Shown here piece by piece: positions 1-5,179 of a DNA stretch of 5,179 nt. Source of the DNA: Microthrixaceae bacterium (GTDB lineage Bacteria > Actinomycetota > Acidimicrobiia > Acidimicrobiales > Acidimicrobilacustridaceae); NCBI GenBank assembly GCA_947455015.1, contig CANGMY010000128.1:1-5179 (forward strand). The letters are read 5' to 3'. The translations under genes and the position numbers were made by a program. Position 1 is the stretch's first letter, and each line of letters opens with the position of its first letter. Below the pieces are notes generated by a model. The model was not told the DNA's origin. It worked only from the letters and a program-made list of their open reading frames with translations, and did not search any database.

Positions 1-429
1 CTGCGAAATGATGACGTGCTGTTGACGACCAACACCGCTGTCGGAAAGCAGGTCTTGGATGTCGAGCAATCGACACGGCACACCATTGAGTGCGTATTCG
101 CTGTCGCCAGAGCGGAACAACGTACGAGTGATGGTGACCTCGTTGAACTCAATCGGAAGCATTCCCGAGGTGTTATCGATGGTGAGGCTGACCTCGGCCC
201 GACCGAGTGCGGACCGCTTGGTGGTACCAGCAAAAATGACGTCGTCCATCTTCTGCGAACGGACAGCAGAAGGCGCTTGCGCGCCAAGCACCCAACCGAT
301 CGCGTCGACGACGTTGGATTTGCCCGAACCATTGGGGCCCACCACAACGGTGACACCTGGTTCGAGATCGAGAGCTGTCGTATCGGCGAAGGACTTGAAG
401 CCCTTCATCGTGAGTCGTTTCAGATACAT
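1..429 (-). CDS. smc: Chromosome segregation protein SMC, N-terminal part (runs off the window)
   Basis: This is the first 143 codons of the SMC ATPase, which dimerises, binds DNA with ScpA/ScpB and organises and segregates the chromosome. The protein begins MYLKRLTMKGFKSFAD, the usual bacterial SMC N-terminus. A Walker A motif GPNGSGKSN lies at about residues 31-39, followed by VVDAIGWVLG. The stretch GVGRQQHVIISQ closes the visible part and ends in the Q-loop glutamine, residue 143; the RQQH form is typical of actinobacterial SMC. The coiled coil, hinge, signature motif and Walker B would lie beyond base 1 and cannot be checked. The ATG overlaps the mutM stop by one base (TGATG), with a weak AGG four bases upstream, so translation is probably coupled to mutM. 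Nothing suggests a broken gene: the frame is open to the window edge. The identification is very secure. Confidence 0.97.
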   Translation of the reverse strand, partial: MYLKRLTMKGFKSFADTTALDLEPGVTVVVGPNGSGKSNVVDAIGWVLGAQAPSAVRSQKMDDVIFAGTTKRSALGRAEVSLTIDNTSGMLPIEFNEVTITRTLFRSGDSEYALNGVPCRLLDIQDLLSDSGVGRQQHVIISQ

Positions 430-1265
430 CAGACCTGACAGACCTCGCAGTAGAAGGTGGACCGACTGGCAACCTTGGTCTTCACGATGTCGTTACGACG
501 ACAACGTCGACACGGCTGCTTTTCACGGTCGTACACCTGATGGTGACTTTGGTAATCGCCGGCCTTACCGAAAAGATCGACGTATTGACCGTCGCCCAAC
601 GTTGAGCCGTTGTACTTGATTGCTTCGTGCAAAATCTCGACGAGCGAACGATAGAGCCGACGAATTTCCTGGGTCGTGAGCGAACCGGTTTCTCGGTCGT
701 AACGAAGACCAGAGTCGAAGAGGATTTCATCGGCATAGATGTTGCCGATGCCAGCGATCATTGACTGATCAGTGAGGAACGCCTTGAGCGACTGGCTCTT
801 CGAGCGAAGCAGATGGCCGAAGTCGACCCAAGACATTGGGGTTTCAACCGGATCGACACCAAGGTTTGAAAGTTCCTCGATCTCGGAAGAGATCTCGTCG
901 GGAGTTGCAAGGAACATCTCGCCGAAGGTGCGCGGGTCGATGAATCGGAGTTGGCCACCCTGAGTGAACGTGATGGTGACGTGGGTGTGCTTTTCAACTT
1001 CGTCCTTCGGTGTTGCGCGACGCAGCTGACCCGACATGCGCAGATGCACGATGAGCACCTGACCATTGTCGAGCGGCATGAGGAGGTACTTCCCCTTACG
1101 TTGCGAACCGGTGATCTTGGCGCCGACGAGACCGTTAATGAACTCTTCGGGGGTCTGTCGCTTGATCGACTTCTTGCCATCGACTTCAACGGACTTCACC
1201 TTGCGTCCGACGACCTCTTTTTCGAGCTCACGGCGAATGGTTTCTACTTCGGGCAATTCAGGCAT
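429..1265 (-). CDS. mutM: Formamidopyrimidine-DNA glycosylase (Fpg/MutM)
   Basis: This bifunctional base-excision repair enzyme removes 8-oxoguanine and formamidopyrimidines and nicks the abasic site by beta,delta-elimination. The 278-residue product has normal family length. It begins MPELPEVET; after Met removal Pro2 is the catalytic nucleophile and Glu3 the acid. An in-frame ATG six codons upstream (1283) is rejected because it would bury this proline. Lys59 in RKGKYL matches the conserved active-site lysine. Met77 (HLRMSG), Arg112 and Phe114 (DPRTFG) match the residues that fill the space left by the flipped base. The helix-two-turn-helix region contains IAGIGNIYADE (about 170-180). The C-terminal zinc finger uses Cys252, Cys255, Cys273 and Cys276, with Arg268 as the conserved DNA-contact arginine. 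The finger spacer is 17 residues against 16 in E. coli. The PELPEVE start and zinc finger favour Fpg over Nei. The start overlaps the rnc end by 8 bases, and the stop shares a base with the smc start. Confidence 0.97.
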   Translation of the reverse strand: MPELPEVETIRRELEKEVVGRKVKSVEVDGKKSIKRQTPEEFINGLVGAKITGSQRKGKYLLMPLDNGQVLIVHLRMSGQLRRATPKDEVEKHTHVTITFTQGGQLRFIDPRTFGEMFLATPDEISSEIEELSNLGVDPVETPMSWVDFGHLLRSKSQSLKAFLTDQSMIAGIGNIYADEILFDSGLRYDRETGSLTTQEIRRLYRSLVEILHEAIKYNGSTLGDGQYVDLFGKAGDYQSHHQVYDREKQPCRRCRRNDIVKTKVASRSTFYCEVCQV

Positions 1266-2022
1266 TGTGCTGCCCACTCTCATGGTTGGGAACGGTCACC
1301 GTTGACAGGTGGTCGAGCGCGGCGTGCGCTGCGGCCTGTTCGGCACCTTTCTTTGAGCGACCTTCGCCTTCACCGATGACGTTGCCGTCGACCGATACAC
1401 GAGCGAAGAATCGCTTCTCGTGGTCGGGGCCTTCTGCCCCGAGTTCGTACACCGGCGCCGCGGAAAAACGTCGCGCAGTGAGTTCTTGAAGTTGTGATTT
1501 GAAATCGCCATCGCCGGGTTCTTCGGCCGCGGCAGCGATCGATTCATCGAAAAGACCGAGAACAACTTCGCGAGCAGCATCGATACCGCCGTCGACATAC
1601 ACGGCGCCGATGATGGCTTCCATGGCATCGGAGAGGATTGAGGCCTTGGCTCGTCCGCCGCTGGCATCTTCGCCTTTGCCCAAACGGAGGGCTTGGCCGA
1701 CTCCAAGCTCGGAAGCAACTTTCGCCAACGTGGGTTCGCTCACGACCGCCGACCGGACTTTGGCCAGCAGACCTTCGGGCATTTCCGGATGCGAGGTGAA
1801 GAGATGATCGGTGACGATCACGCCGAGCACGGCATCGCCGAGGAATTCAAGCCGTTCATTGGAAGCAGGGTGACCAGTTTCTGAGCACCATGACCGATGC
1901 GTGAGCGCGAGGAGCAACGGCCCGGGCTCGGAAAATCCGTAACCCAACCGTTCGACCAGCGCGGAGACAGCGTCGGAGCTCAGGACCTCAGCCCAGCTTC
2001 GCCATGACGTAATCGATGGCAT
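1258..2022 (-). CDS. rnc: Ribonuclease III
   Basis: RNase III is a double-strand-specific, Mg-dependent endoribonuclease that matures rRNA precursors and processes some mRNAs. From the ATG at 2022 the product has 254 residues. The catalytic domain carries the family signature NERLEFLGDAVLG (about 55-67), with metal-ligand candidates Glu56, Glu59 and Asp63, and a second motif SDAMEAIIGAVYVDGG (131-146) with Asp132 and Glu135, the equivalents of E. coli Asp114 and Glu117. A double-stranded RNA binding domain follows (about 173-241), ending in the usual GRSKKGAEQAAA helix. The start is uncertain: homology begins near ALVERLGYGF. The ATG at 2022 lies inside acpP (35-base overlap) and lacks a clear ribosome site. 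Downstream in-frame options are a CTG at 1983 (241 residues) and a TTG at 1947 (229 residues), the latter removing part of the first helix. The stop overlaps the mutM start. Function is certain, the start is not. Confidence 0.95.
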   Translation of the reverse strand: MPSITSWRSWAEVLSSDAVSALVERLGYGFSEPGPLLLALTHRSWCSETGHPASNERLEFLGDAVLGVIVTDHLFTSHPEMPEGLLAKVRSAVVSEPTLAKVASELGVGQALRLGKGEDASGGRAKASILSDAMEAIIGAVYVDGGIDAAREVVLGLFDESIAAAAEEPGDGDFKSQLQELTARRFSAAPVYELGAEGPDHEKRFFARVSVDGNVIGEGEGRSKKGAEQAAAHAALDHLSTVTVPNHESGQHNA

Positions 2023-2278
2023 CTCGGACAGTCTTGAGATCGGCCAGGTCTTCGTCTTCGATGCGGAAGCCAACGCTGCGCTCGCCGAGTTCCTCTTCGA
2101 GGGCCTCGACCAGCTCGATGAGGGCCAGGCTGTCGGCATCGAGGTCGTCGGCGAAGGAATCGCCTTCGTTGATAGCGGAGGGCTCGGTCTCGAGGATGTC
2201 GGCCAACCGGTCACGGACCAGATTCAGGACGAACTCTCGGTCGATGGGGCCTTGTTCGACATGGGTCTCAGCGGGCAC
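1988..2278 (-). CDS. acpP: Acyl carrier protein
   Basis: This small acidic protein carries growing fatty acyl chains on a 4'-phosphopantetheine arm derived from CoA. The 96-residue product has the attachment motif DLDADSLALIELVEALEEE, with Ser50 as the modified serine at the start of helix II, and ends with the typical TVRDAIDYV helix. The start is a GTG at 2278 with a strong GAGGAG six bases upstream, which decides it. The protein is longer than the usual 75-85 residues: about 12 extra residues precede the first helix, and ERSVGFRIEDEDL between helix II and III is a few residues longer than the common loop. It lies 110 bases downstream of plsX, whose product uses acyl-ACP, which supports a role in primary lipid synthesis. 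A polyketide or other specialised carrier protein is less likely in this housekeeping context. Confidence 0.93.
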   Translation of the reverse strand: MPAETHVEQGPIDREFVLNLVRDRLADILETEPSAINEGDSFADDLDADSLALIELVEALEEELGERSVGFRIEDEDLADLKTVRDAIDYVMAKLG

Positions 2279-2284
2279 GACGGT

Positions 2285-2290
2285 CTCCTC
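2285..2290 (-). promoter_or_regulatory. Ribosome binding site of acpP
   Basis: GAGGAG on the minus strand lies six bases before the GTG at 2278. It is the strongest Shine-Dalgarno match I see in the window and fixes GTG as the acpP start. Confidence 0.8.
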
Positions 2291-2316
2291 GGACGGCGAT
2301 GGAACGGGCCGATCGT

Positions 2317-2339
2317 AGCGGGGTCAAACTTTGCCCGCT
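2317..2339 (-). other. Bulged hairpin in the plsX-acpP gap
   Basis: Within the 110-base gap (2279-2388) an inverted repeat pairs AGCGGG with CCCGCT and continues as CAA with TTG around a three-base loop, leaving a two-base bulge. There is no T-run on the acpP side, so it does not look like a finished intrinsic terminator. On the minus strand TACGAT (2312-2317) touches the end of the hairpin and could be a -10 box for acpP, but I find no convincing -35 at 16-18 bases. It may be a leader or attenuation structure of the acpP mRNA, or chance. Nothing else is recognisable in the gap. Confidence 0.35.
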
Positions 2340-2388
2340 TGTGAAAACGGCTGCTCAAGGCCCTTCTGAAGCCAGCCTGAGATTGGGT

Positions 2389-3384
2389 TCAGTCGGCAGG
2401 TCGAACAGTGGCGGCGATATGACCGACCACATCGGCATTCACCATGTCCGCTGCAACGCGAACCGCATTCACCATGGCCCGGTCCGAGGAGGACCCGTGG
2501 CTGATGATGCAGACACCATCGACTCCAAGAAGCATCGCTCCCCCGGTGTTCTCGGGATCGAGCGAGTCGTACAGCGGCATGAGTGAAGGCCACAACGCAG
2601 CTGACGCGGCGCGAGCTTCATCAGAAGAATCGAACGCTGCGAGTAGCGAGTTGATGATCGACTTCAACGAACCTTCGAGAGTCTTGAGTGCAACGTTTCC
2701 AGTGAAGCCATCGGTCACGACCACATCGACATCGTCAGTCATGATGTCGCGGCCTTCAACGTTGCCAATGAACTGTGCGCCCGTCGCGCCGATCCAAGAA
2801 CCTTCAGCAAGCAACTTGTGCGTTTCCTTCACAAGCGGATTGCCCTTGGTGGGTTCTTCACCAATCGACAACAAACCAACTCGAGGCGACGCAATACCGA
2901 AACGCTGTTTGGCGAACACCGCACCCATTTGCGCGAACTGCACAAGCCACTCGGCATTGCACTCGGCATTTGCTCCGGCATCGAGCAACACCGTTGGCGT
3001 GTCGGCACCTGGAACAGGAATCGGCGTTGCAATTGCGGGCCTTTGCACGCCTTTAATGCGACCCATACGCAGCAATGCGCTGGCCATGGTGGCGCCAGTG
3101 TTTCCTGCGCTGACCATTGCTGATGCTTTGCCGTCACGCACGGCTTCGGCGGCGCGCACCAGCGATGAATCTTTCATTTTGCGAACGCTTGAGCCGGGAT
3201 CGGCATCCATCGCAATAACTTCCGACGCTTCGATGACTTCGATGCCACCGGTGTCGCCAAGTTCCGCGGCGCGTCCGACCAACACAACGGGAATACCAAG
3301 TTCATCGACGGCGCGGCGCGCGCCAGCAACGATTGCGTCGGGAGCGTTGTCGCCCCCCATGGCATCTACGGCGATGGGAAGCAT
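2389..3384 (-). CDS. plsX: Phosphate acyltransferase PlsX
   Basis: PlsX converts acyl-ACP and phosphate to acyl phosphate, the acyl donor used by PlsY to make lysophosphatidic acid; it is a peripheral membrane enzyme linking fatty acid and phospholipid synthesis. The 331-residue product has normal length. Family motifs run in order: AVDAMGGDNAPDAI near the N-terminus (5-18), SSVRKMKDSSL (65-75), VSAGNTGA (91-98), LLDAGANAECN, LLSIGEEPTKGN, GNVEGRD, VVVTDGFTGNVALK and GGAMLLGVDGV, then SHGSSS near the end. The ATG at 3384 is chosen because family homology starts at once after it and GAGG stands six bases upstream; the frame stays open to 3450 with no family match. It follows rpmF by 16 bases, a pairing also seen in many other bacteria (yceD-rpmF-plsX in E. 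coli). The frame is intact. Confidence 0.97.
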   Translation of the reverse strand: MLPIAVDAMGGDNAPDAIVAGARRAVDELGIPVVLVGRAAELGDTGGIEVIEASEVIAMDADPGSSVRKMKDSSLVRAAEAVRDGKASAMVSAGNTGATMASALLRMGRIKGVQRPAIATPIPVPGADTPTVLLDAGANAECNAEWLVQFAQMGAVFAKQRFGIASPRVGLLSIGEEPTKGNPLVKETHKLLAEGSWIGATGAQFIGNVEGRDIMTDDVDVVVTDGFTGNVALKTLEGSLKSIINSLLAAFDSSDEARAASAALWPSLMPLYDSLDPENTGGAMLLGVDGVCIISHGSSSDRAMVNAVRVAADMVNADVVGHIAATVRPAD

Positions 3385-3390
3385 GAGTGA

Positions 3391-3394
3391 CCTC
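3391..3394 (-). promoter_or_regulatory. Ribosome binding site of plsX
   Basis: GAGG on the minus strand lies six bases before the ATG at 3384, in the 16-base rpmF-plsX gap. It supports this start over longer in-frame versions that would reach into rpmF. Confidence 0.65.
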
Positions 3395-3400
3395 AGGGGA

Positions 3401-3580
3401 TCAGTCGACGTCGAGTGCCTGGCGGCCGTTATACCAACCGCAGTTTCCACACACGACGTGCGGACGCTTCACGGCGCCACAACGTGGGCAGGAGCTACGA
3501 GCCGGAGTGGCGATACGCCAAGCTGAGGCACGACGGCTGCGGCTCTTGGACTTCGAGGTCTTCTTCTTGGGTACGGCCAT
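3401..3580 (-). CDS. rpmF: 50S ribosomal protein bL32
   Basis: bL32 is a small protein of the large ribosomal subunit. The 59-residue product starts MAVPKKKTSKSKSRSRRA, the standard L32 N-terminus rich in Lys, Arg and Ser. It carries four cysteines in the pattern C-x2-C-x9-C-x2-C (Cys31, Cys34, Cys44, Cys47), so it is the zinc-binding form; many actinobacteria also carry a cysteine-free paralogue used under zinc shortage, which is not seen here. The start at 3580 has AGGA six bases upstream and matches the family exactly; nine further in-frame codons upstream are not family sequence. Position between DUF177 and plsX is the classical arrangement known from many phyla. Confidence 0.97.
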   Translation of the reverse strand: MAVPKKKTSKSKSRSRRASAWRIATPARSSCPRCGAVKRPHVVCGNCGWYNGRQALDVD

Positions 3581-3586
3581 GGTCGT

Positions 3587-3590
3587 TCCT
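3587..3590 (-). promoter_or_regulatory. Ribosome binding site of rpmF
   Basis: AGGA on the minus strand lies six bases before the rpmF ATG at 3580 and selects this ATG over a longer frame. Confidence 0.6.
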
Positions 3591-3600
3591 GATTCGGGGG

Positions 3601-3617
3601 GCGGCACACTGAGCCGC
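3601..3617 (-). other. Inverted repeat near the rpmF ribosome site
   Basis: A perfect five-base stem, GCGGC paired with GCCGC around a seven-base loop, ends about ten bases before the rpmF AGGA. It could fold in the rpmF leader. It is short, and GC-rich DNA makes such pairs by chance. Confidence 0.3.
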
Positions 3618-3625
3618 TCGCGGGA

Positions 3626-3641
3626 CCGGGGGGTGCCCCGG
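3626..3641 (-). other. GC-rich hairpin in the DUF177-rpmF gap
   Basis: A perfect six-base all-GC stem, CCGGGG paired with CCCCGG around a four-base loop, lies 14 bases after the DUF177 stop. No T-run follows on the minus strand, so it is not a typical intrinsic terminator. It may be an RNA processing or stabilising element that sets the rpmF level apart from the upstream genes. Confidence 0.4.
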
Positions 3642-3655
3642 GCAGACGGAGGACT

Positions 3656-4198
3656 CTACTCGCCGAGGTCGCCCGGTTCGAAGTCCAGTTCTGCGAGGGC
3701 TGCCCAGCGGGGGTCAGAGATGGGTCCAGAACCTTCCTCTTCCTCGGATTCGGTGCCCTCTCCTTCAACCCGAGTTGGGAACAATTCAGGGGCTGGACCT
3801 CGGCAATCAGCCGCACACAGCGGGGCCAGGGGCAGTGCCAGGAGCACCGCATCACGCACCATGGGCTCGAGATTCACGGTGTCCTCTGCCATGGCATAGG
3901 TCTCGCCCTCTACGGGGCGAGGTTCAAAGATTTCCCGGATCTGCGCCACAGATCGACCTTCGACAGGCTGCAAACACCGCCGACATTCCCCCACCCATGG
4001 GGTGGTGATGGTGCCGGTTGCGACCAAACCACTACTCAGTGTCTCGAGTTCAAGGTCGAGATCGATCGAAGCTTCCTCAGGGACCGTGGCCGAGGAGATC
4101 CCCAAACCAGAGAGCTCGACAGATTCAGTGAACTGACGTCGCGTTCCAGGATGTCGACGAAGGTCGGCGATCGGCACGACCAAAGGTCGGTAGGTCAT
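3656..4198 (-). CDS. DUF177 (YceD-family) protein
   Basis: The 180-residue product matches the DUF177/YceD family, whose members stand next to rpmF across bacteria and are implicated in 23S rRNA or large-subunit biogenesis; the biochemical activity here is inferred from the family. Visible family marks are the CxxC in WVGECRRCLQPV (Cys72, Cys75), the block VRDAVLLALPLAPLC, a second cysteine pair CAADC (Cys128, Cys132) and the closing SDPRWAALAEL. The four cysteines could bind zinc. Between the second cysteine pair and the DPRW motif is a strongly acidic linker with a run of Glu residues. The ATG at 4198 lies three bases after the upstream stop; an AGGA stands about 13 bases away, so the start probably relies on translational coupling. 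Context with rpmF supports the assignment. Confidence 0.9.
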   Translation of the reverse strand: MTYRPLVVPIADLRRHPGTRRQFTESVELSGLGISSATVPEEASIDLDLELETLSSGLVATGTITTPWVGECRRCLQPVEGRSVAQIREIFEPRPVEGETYAMAEDTVNLEPMVRDAVLLALPLAPLCAADCRGPAPELFPTRVEGEGTESEEEEGSGPISDPRWAALAELDFEPGDLGE

Positions 4199-4201
4199 CG
4201 A

Positions 4202-5092
4202 TTACGCGAGGTCCTGATCGAAGAAGTTCGACGCCGCGTCGCGAATTGTCTGCGTCGGGTGGTTCGAGGACGGGGGCGGCGGAAGGTCGGCGTAGCGATC
4301 GTCGACCACGGTGAGACGAGGACGATCGTCGTACGCGTCGTACTCATCGTCGAACGGAAGTGTTCCGTCATCCCAAGAATCGGAGTTGACCATGCCCTCG
4401 GCGTCGTACAACGCAGGTGCATCGTCAAGTTGCGACAGTTCGTCGTAGACCGAAGGTTGTGTCGGTGGAGCCGAGAAGTCTTCGGCTTCCGCGTCGTACA
4501 TTGCTTGTTCCGGAGCACCTTCGACGCCGTGTTCGGCAGCAGCCGCAGCTTCGGCAAGAAGGTTGGTGCCCTGCAACTTTGCGCGGCCAGCACCAACAAG
4601 CTTCTGCGTGCGCTCCAACACGATTTCGAAACTGGCGAGTTTCTGATCGCAGAAGTCTTCGACCTCGTGACGAAGTCGGCGAGCGTCGGCCTGAGCGGCA
4701 TCGACAATGTCGTAGGCGCGCTGTTCGGCGGCTTTCACAACCTCGGTGCGCTGCACCATACGTTCGGCGCGAGTACGGGCCTGATCAAGGACGTCGTCAG
4801 CTTCGTGTCGAGTACGAGCAAGAAATTCTTCGCGTTCCTTCAGCAACCAACGGGCCGCACGGAGTTCCTCTGGAAGTGATTCGAGAGCTTCGTCGATAAG
4901 TCCAAGAACCTCGTCCTTCACGATCATCGATGAAGCAGACAACGGCACATCGCGCGCGTTCTCGATCATGTCGCGCAGGGTGAGCAACACATCTTCGGTC
5001 TCGGCCGGGTGGTACTGCGCACCCACTGATGGCGGAGTGAGGTCGATCTCGATGTCGTGGTCGTCGTATTCGGGGTTATCGAACTGGCTCAC
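4202..5092 (-). CDS. SepIVA-like (DivIVA-related) coiled-coil protein
   Basis: The 296-residue product has no enzyme motif. An acidic N-terminus (residues 1-35) leads to a short helical segment (LLTLRDMIENAR, 35-47), then a long charged helix of heptad character (about 60-175) rich in Ala, Glu and Arg, for example KEREEFLARTRHEADD and RAERMVQRTEV. Such proteins are often named DivIVA-like or mis-annotated as ATP synthase subunit B. A low-complexity acidic tail (176-280) with repeated YDAE, YDAEG and DEYDAYDD pieces and a PPPP run follows, ending in a short possible helix TIRDAASNFFDQDLA. In mycobacteria the gene upstream of DUF177, rnc, fpg and smc is, as I recall, sepIVA (Rv2927c), an essential factor of septum and cell-wall growth; the matching position and architecture suggest an orthologue. 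No membrane segment or signal peptide is visible. The GTG start overlaps the coaD stop (GTGA), with AGGAG 11 bases upstream. Orthology is likely, function is inferred. Confidence 0.75.
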   Translation of the reverse strand: MSQFDNPEYDDHDIEIDLTPPSVGAQYHPAETEDVLLTLRDMIENARDVPLSASSMIVKDEVLGLIDEALESLPEELRAARWLLKEREEFLARTRHEADDVLDQARTRAERMVQRTEVVKAAEQRAYDIVDAAQADARRLRHEVEDFCDQKLASFEIVLERTQKLVGAGRAKLQGTNLLAEAAAAAEHGVEGAPEQAMYDAEAEDFSAPPTQPSVYDELSQLDDAPALYDAEGMVNSDSWDDGTLPFDDEYDAYDDRPRLTVVDDRYADLPPPPSSNHPTQTIRDAASNFFDQDLA

Positions 5093-5179
5093 GATCCGTA
5101 CTTCTCCTGAAGTCGTTTGGCGACGGCGGGCGGCACCATGGCCGTCACATCGCCACCGAAGCGGGTGATCTCTCGAAGC
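5089..5179 (-). CDS. coaD: Pantetheine-phosphate adenylyltransferase (CoaD), C-terminal end only
   Basis: Only the last 29 codons are in the window. They read LREITRFGGDVTAMVPPAVA followed by KRLQEKYGS and a TGA. The pattern REItrfGGDV..mVP..Va..L is the conserved C-terminus of CoaD, which makes dephospho-CoA from 4'-phosphopantetheine and ATP, the step before the last in CoA synthesis. The nucleotide-binding N-terminus, including the HIGH-type motif, lies beyond base 5179. coaD next to a DivIVA/SepIVA-like gene and DUF177 is a common actinobacterial arrangement. The stop overlaps the next gene's GTG by four bases, so the two are probably co-translated. Confidence 0.85.
   Translation of the reverse strand, partial: LREITRFGGDVTAMVPPAVAKRLQEKYGS
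5104..5108 (-). promoter_or_regulatory. Possible ribosome binding site of the SepIVA-like gene
   Basis: AGGAG on the minus strand lies 11 bases before the GTG at 5092, inside the coaD end. The spacing is longer than ideal, so re-initiation at the GTGA overlap may matter as much. Confidence 0.4.

Noticed and set aside
951..1379. A plus-strand open frame spanning the mutM-rnc junction
   Set aside because: It is antisense to two certain genes, without family motifs or a ribosome site that would justify it.
2312..2317. acpP promoter with -10 TACGAT
   Set aside because: No acceptable -35 hexamer lies 16-18 bases upstream; the nearby TTGACC is only four bases away. I mention it only as a possibility in the gap entry.
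2444..3526. A 360-codon open frame on the plus strand opposite plsX
   Set aside because: It is antisense to a clear plsX gene, its translation is low-complexity Ser/Thr/Ala/Pro, and it has no family motif. It reflects codon bias of the real gene.
3626..3641. Intrinsic terminator after DUF177
   Set aside because: The stem is perfect but short, and the minus strand continues with GC-rich sequence and no T-run.
4310..4360. Short repeated gtcgtac/tcgtcg units that might be a DNA repeat or binding site
   Set aside because: They encode the Asp/Tyr-rich acidic tail of the SepIVA-like protein; codon repetition explains them.
4151..4879. A 242-codon open frame on the plus strand opposite the SepIVA-like gene
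   Set aside because: The minus-strand frame has a typical coiled-coil composition, fits tightly with both neighbours and has conserved context. The plus-strand frame shows no recognisable domain.
1..5179. Defence system, mobile element, CRISPR array or stable RNA gene
   Set aside because: Nearly all bases are covered by housekeeping genes on one strand; I see no direct-repeat arrays, transposase motifs, terminal repeats or tRNA-like sequence.

Overview
The window is a compact, moderately GC-rich stretch in which every recognisable gene lies on the minus strand. Read in the direction of transcription (high to low coordinates) the order is: coaD (3' end only), a SepIVA/DivIVA-like coiled-coil gene, a DUF177 (YceD-family) gene, rpmF, plsX, acpP, rnc, mutM (fpg) and smc (5' part only). 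The organism is almost certainly an actinomycete in the broad sense (Actinomycetota). The coiled-coil gene sits between coaD and DUF177, upstream of rnc-mutM-smc, which matches the mycobacterial sepIVA-DUF177-rnc-fpg-smc neighbourhood as I recall it. The partial SMC also has the RQQHVIISQ signature typical of actinobacterial SMC. A plsX-acpP pair inside this cluster and the general look of the proteins suggest a deep lineage such as class Acidimicrobiia, but that is inference and not proven by the sequence.

Layout. coaD and the SepIVA-like gene overlap by 4 bases (GTGA). DUF177 follows after 3 bases. A 75-base gap with two GC-rich inverted repeats precedes rpmF. plsX begins 16 bases after rpmF. 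A 110-base gap with a bulged hairpin precedes acpP. rnc probably starts inside the end of acpP. mutM overlaps rnc by 8 bases, and smc overlaps mutM by 1 base (TGATG). This packing suggests one long transcription unit, with the two gaps as the only likely places for internal promoters or RNA processing.

The genes join several housekeeping functions: coenzyme A synthesis (CoaD), the phosphopantetheine-carrying acyl carrier protein (AcpP), acyl-phosphate supply for phospholipids (PlsX), septum or envelope growth (SepIVA-like), ribosome parts and probable rRNA biogenesis (L32, DUF177), RNA processing (RNase III), oxidised-base repair (MutM) and chromosome organisation (SMC). CoA is the donor of the AcpP prosthetic group and PlsX uses acyl-AcpP, so the lipid genes form a coherent subset.

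I see no mobile element, CRISPR array, tRNA, rRNA or defence system, and no clear novel system. The points worth a second look are gene starts, small intergenic structures and a few family-level oddities.
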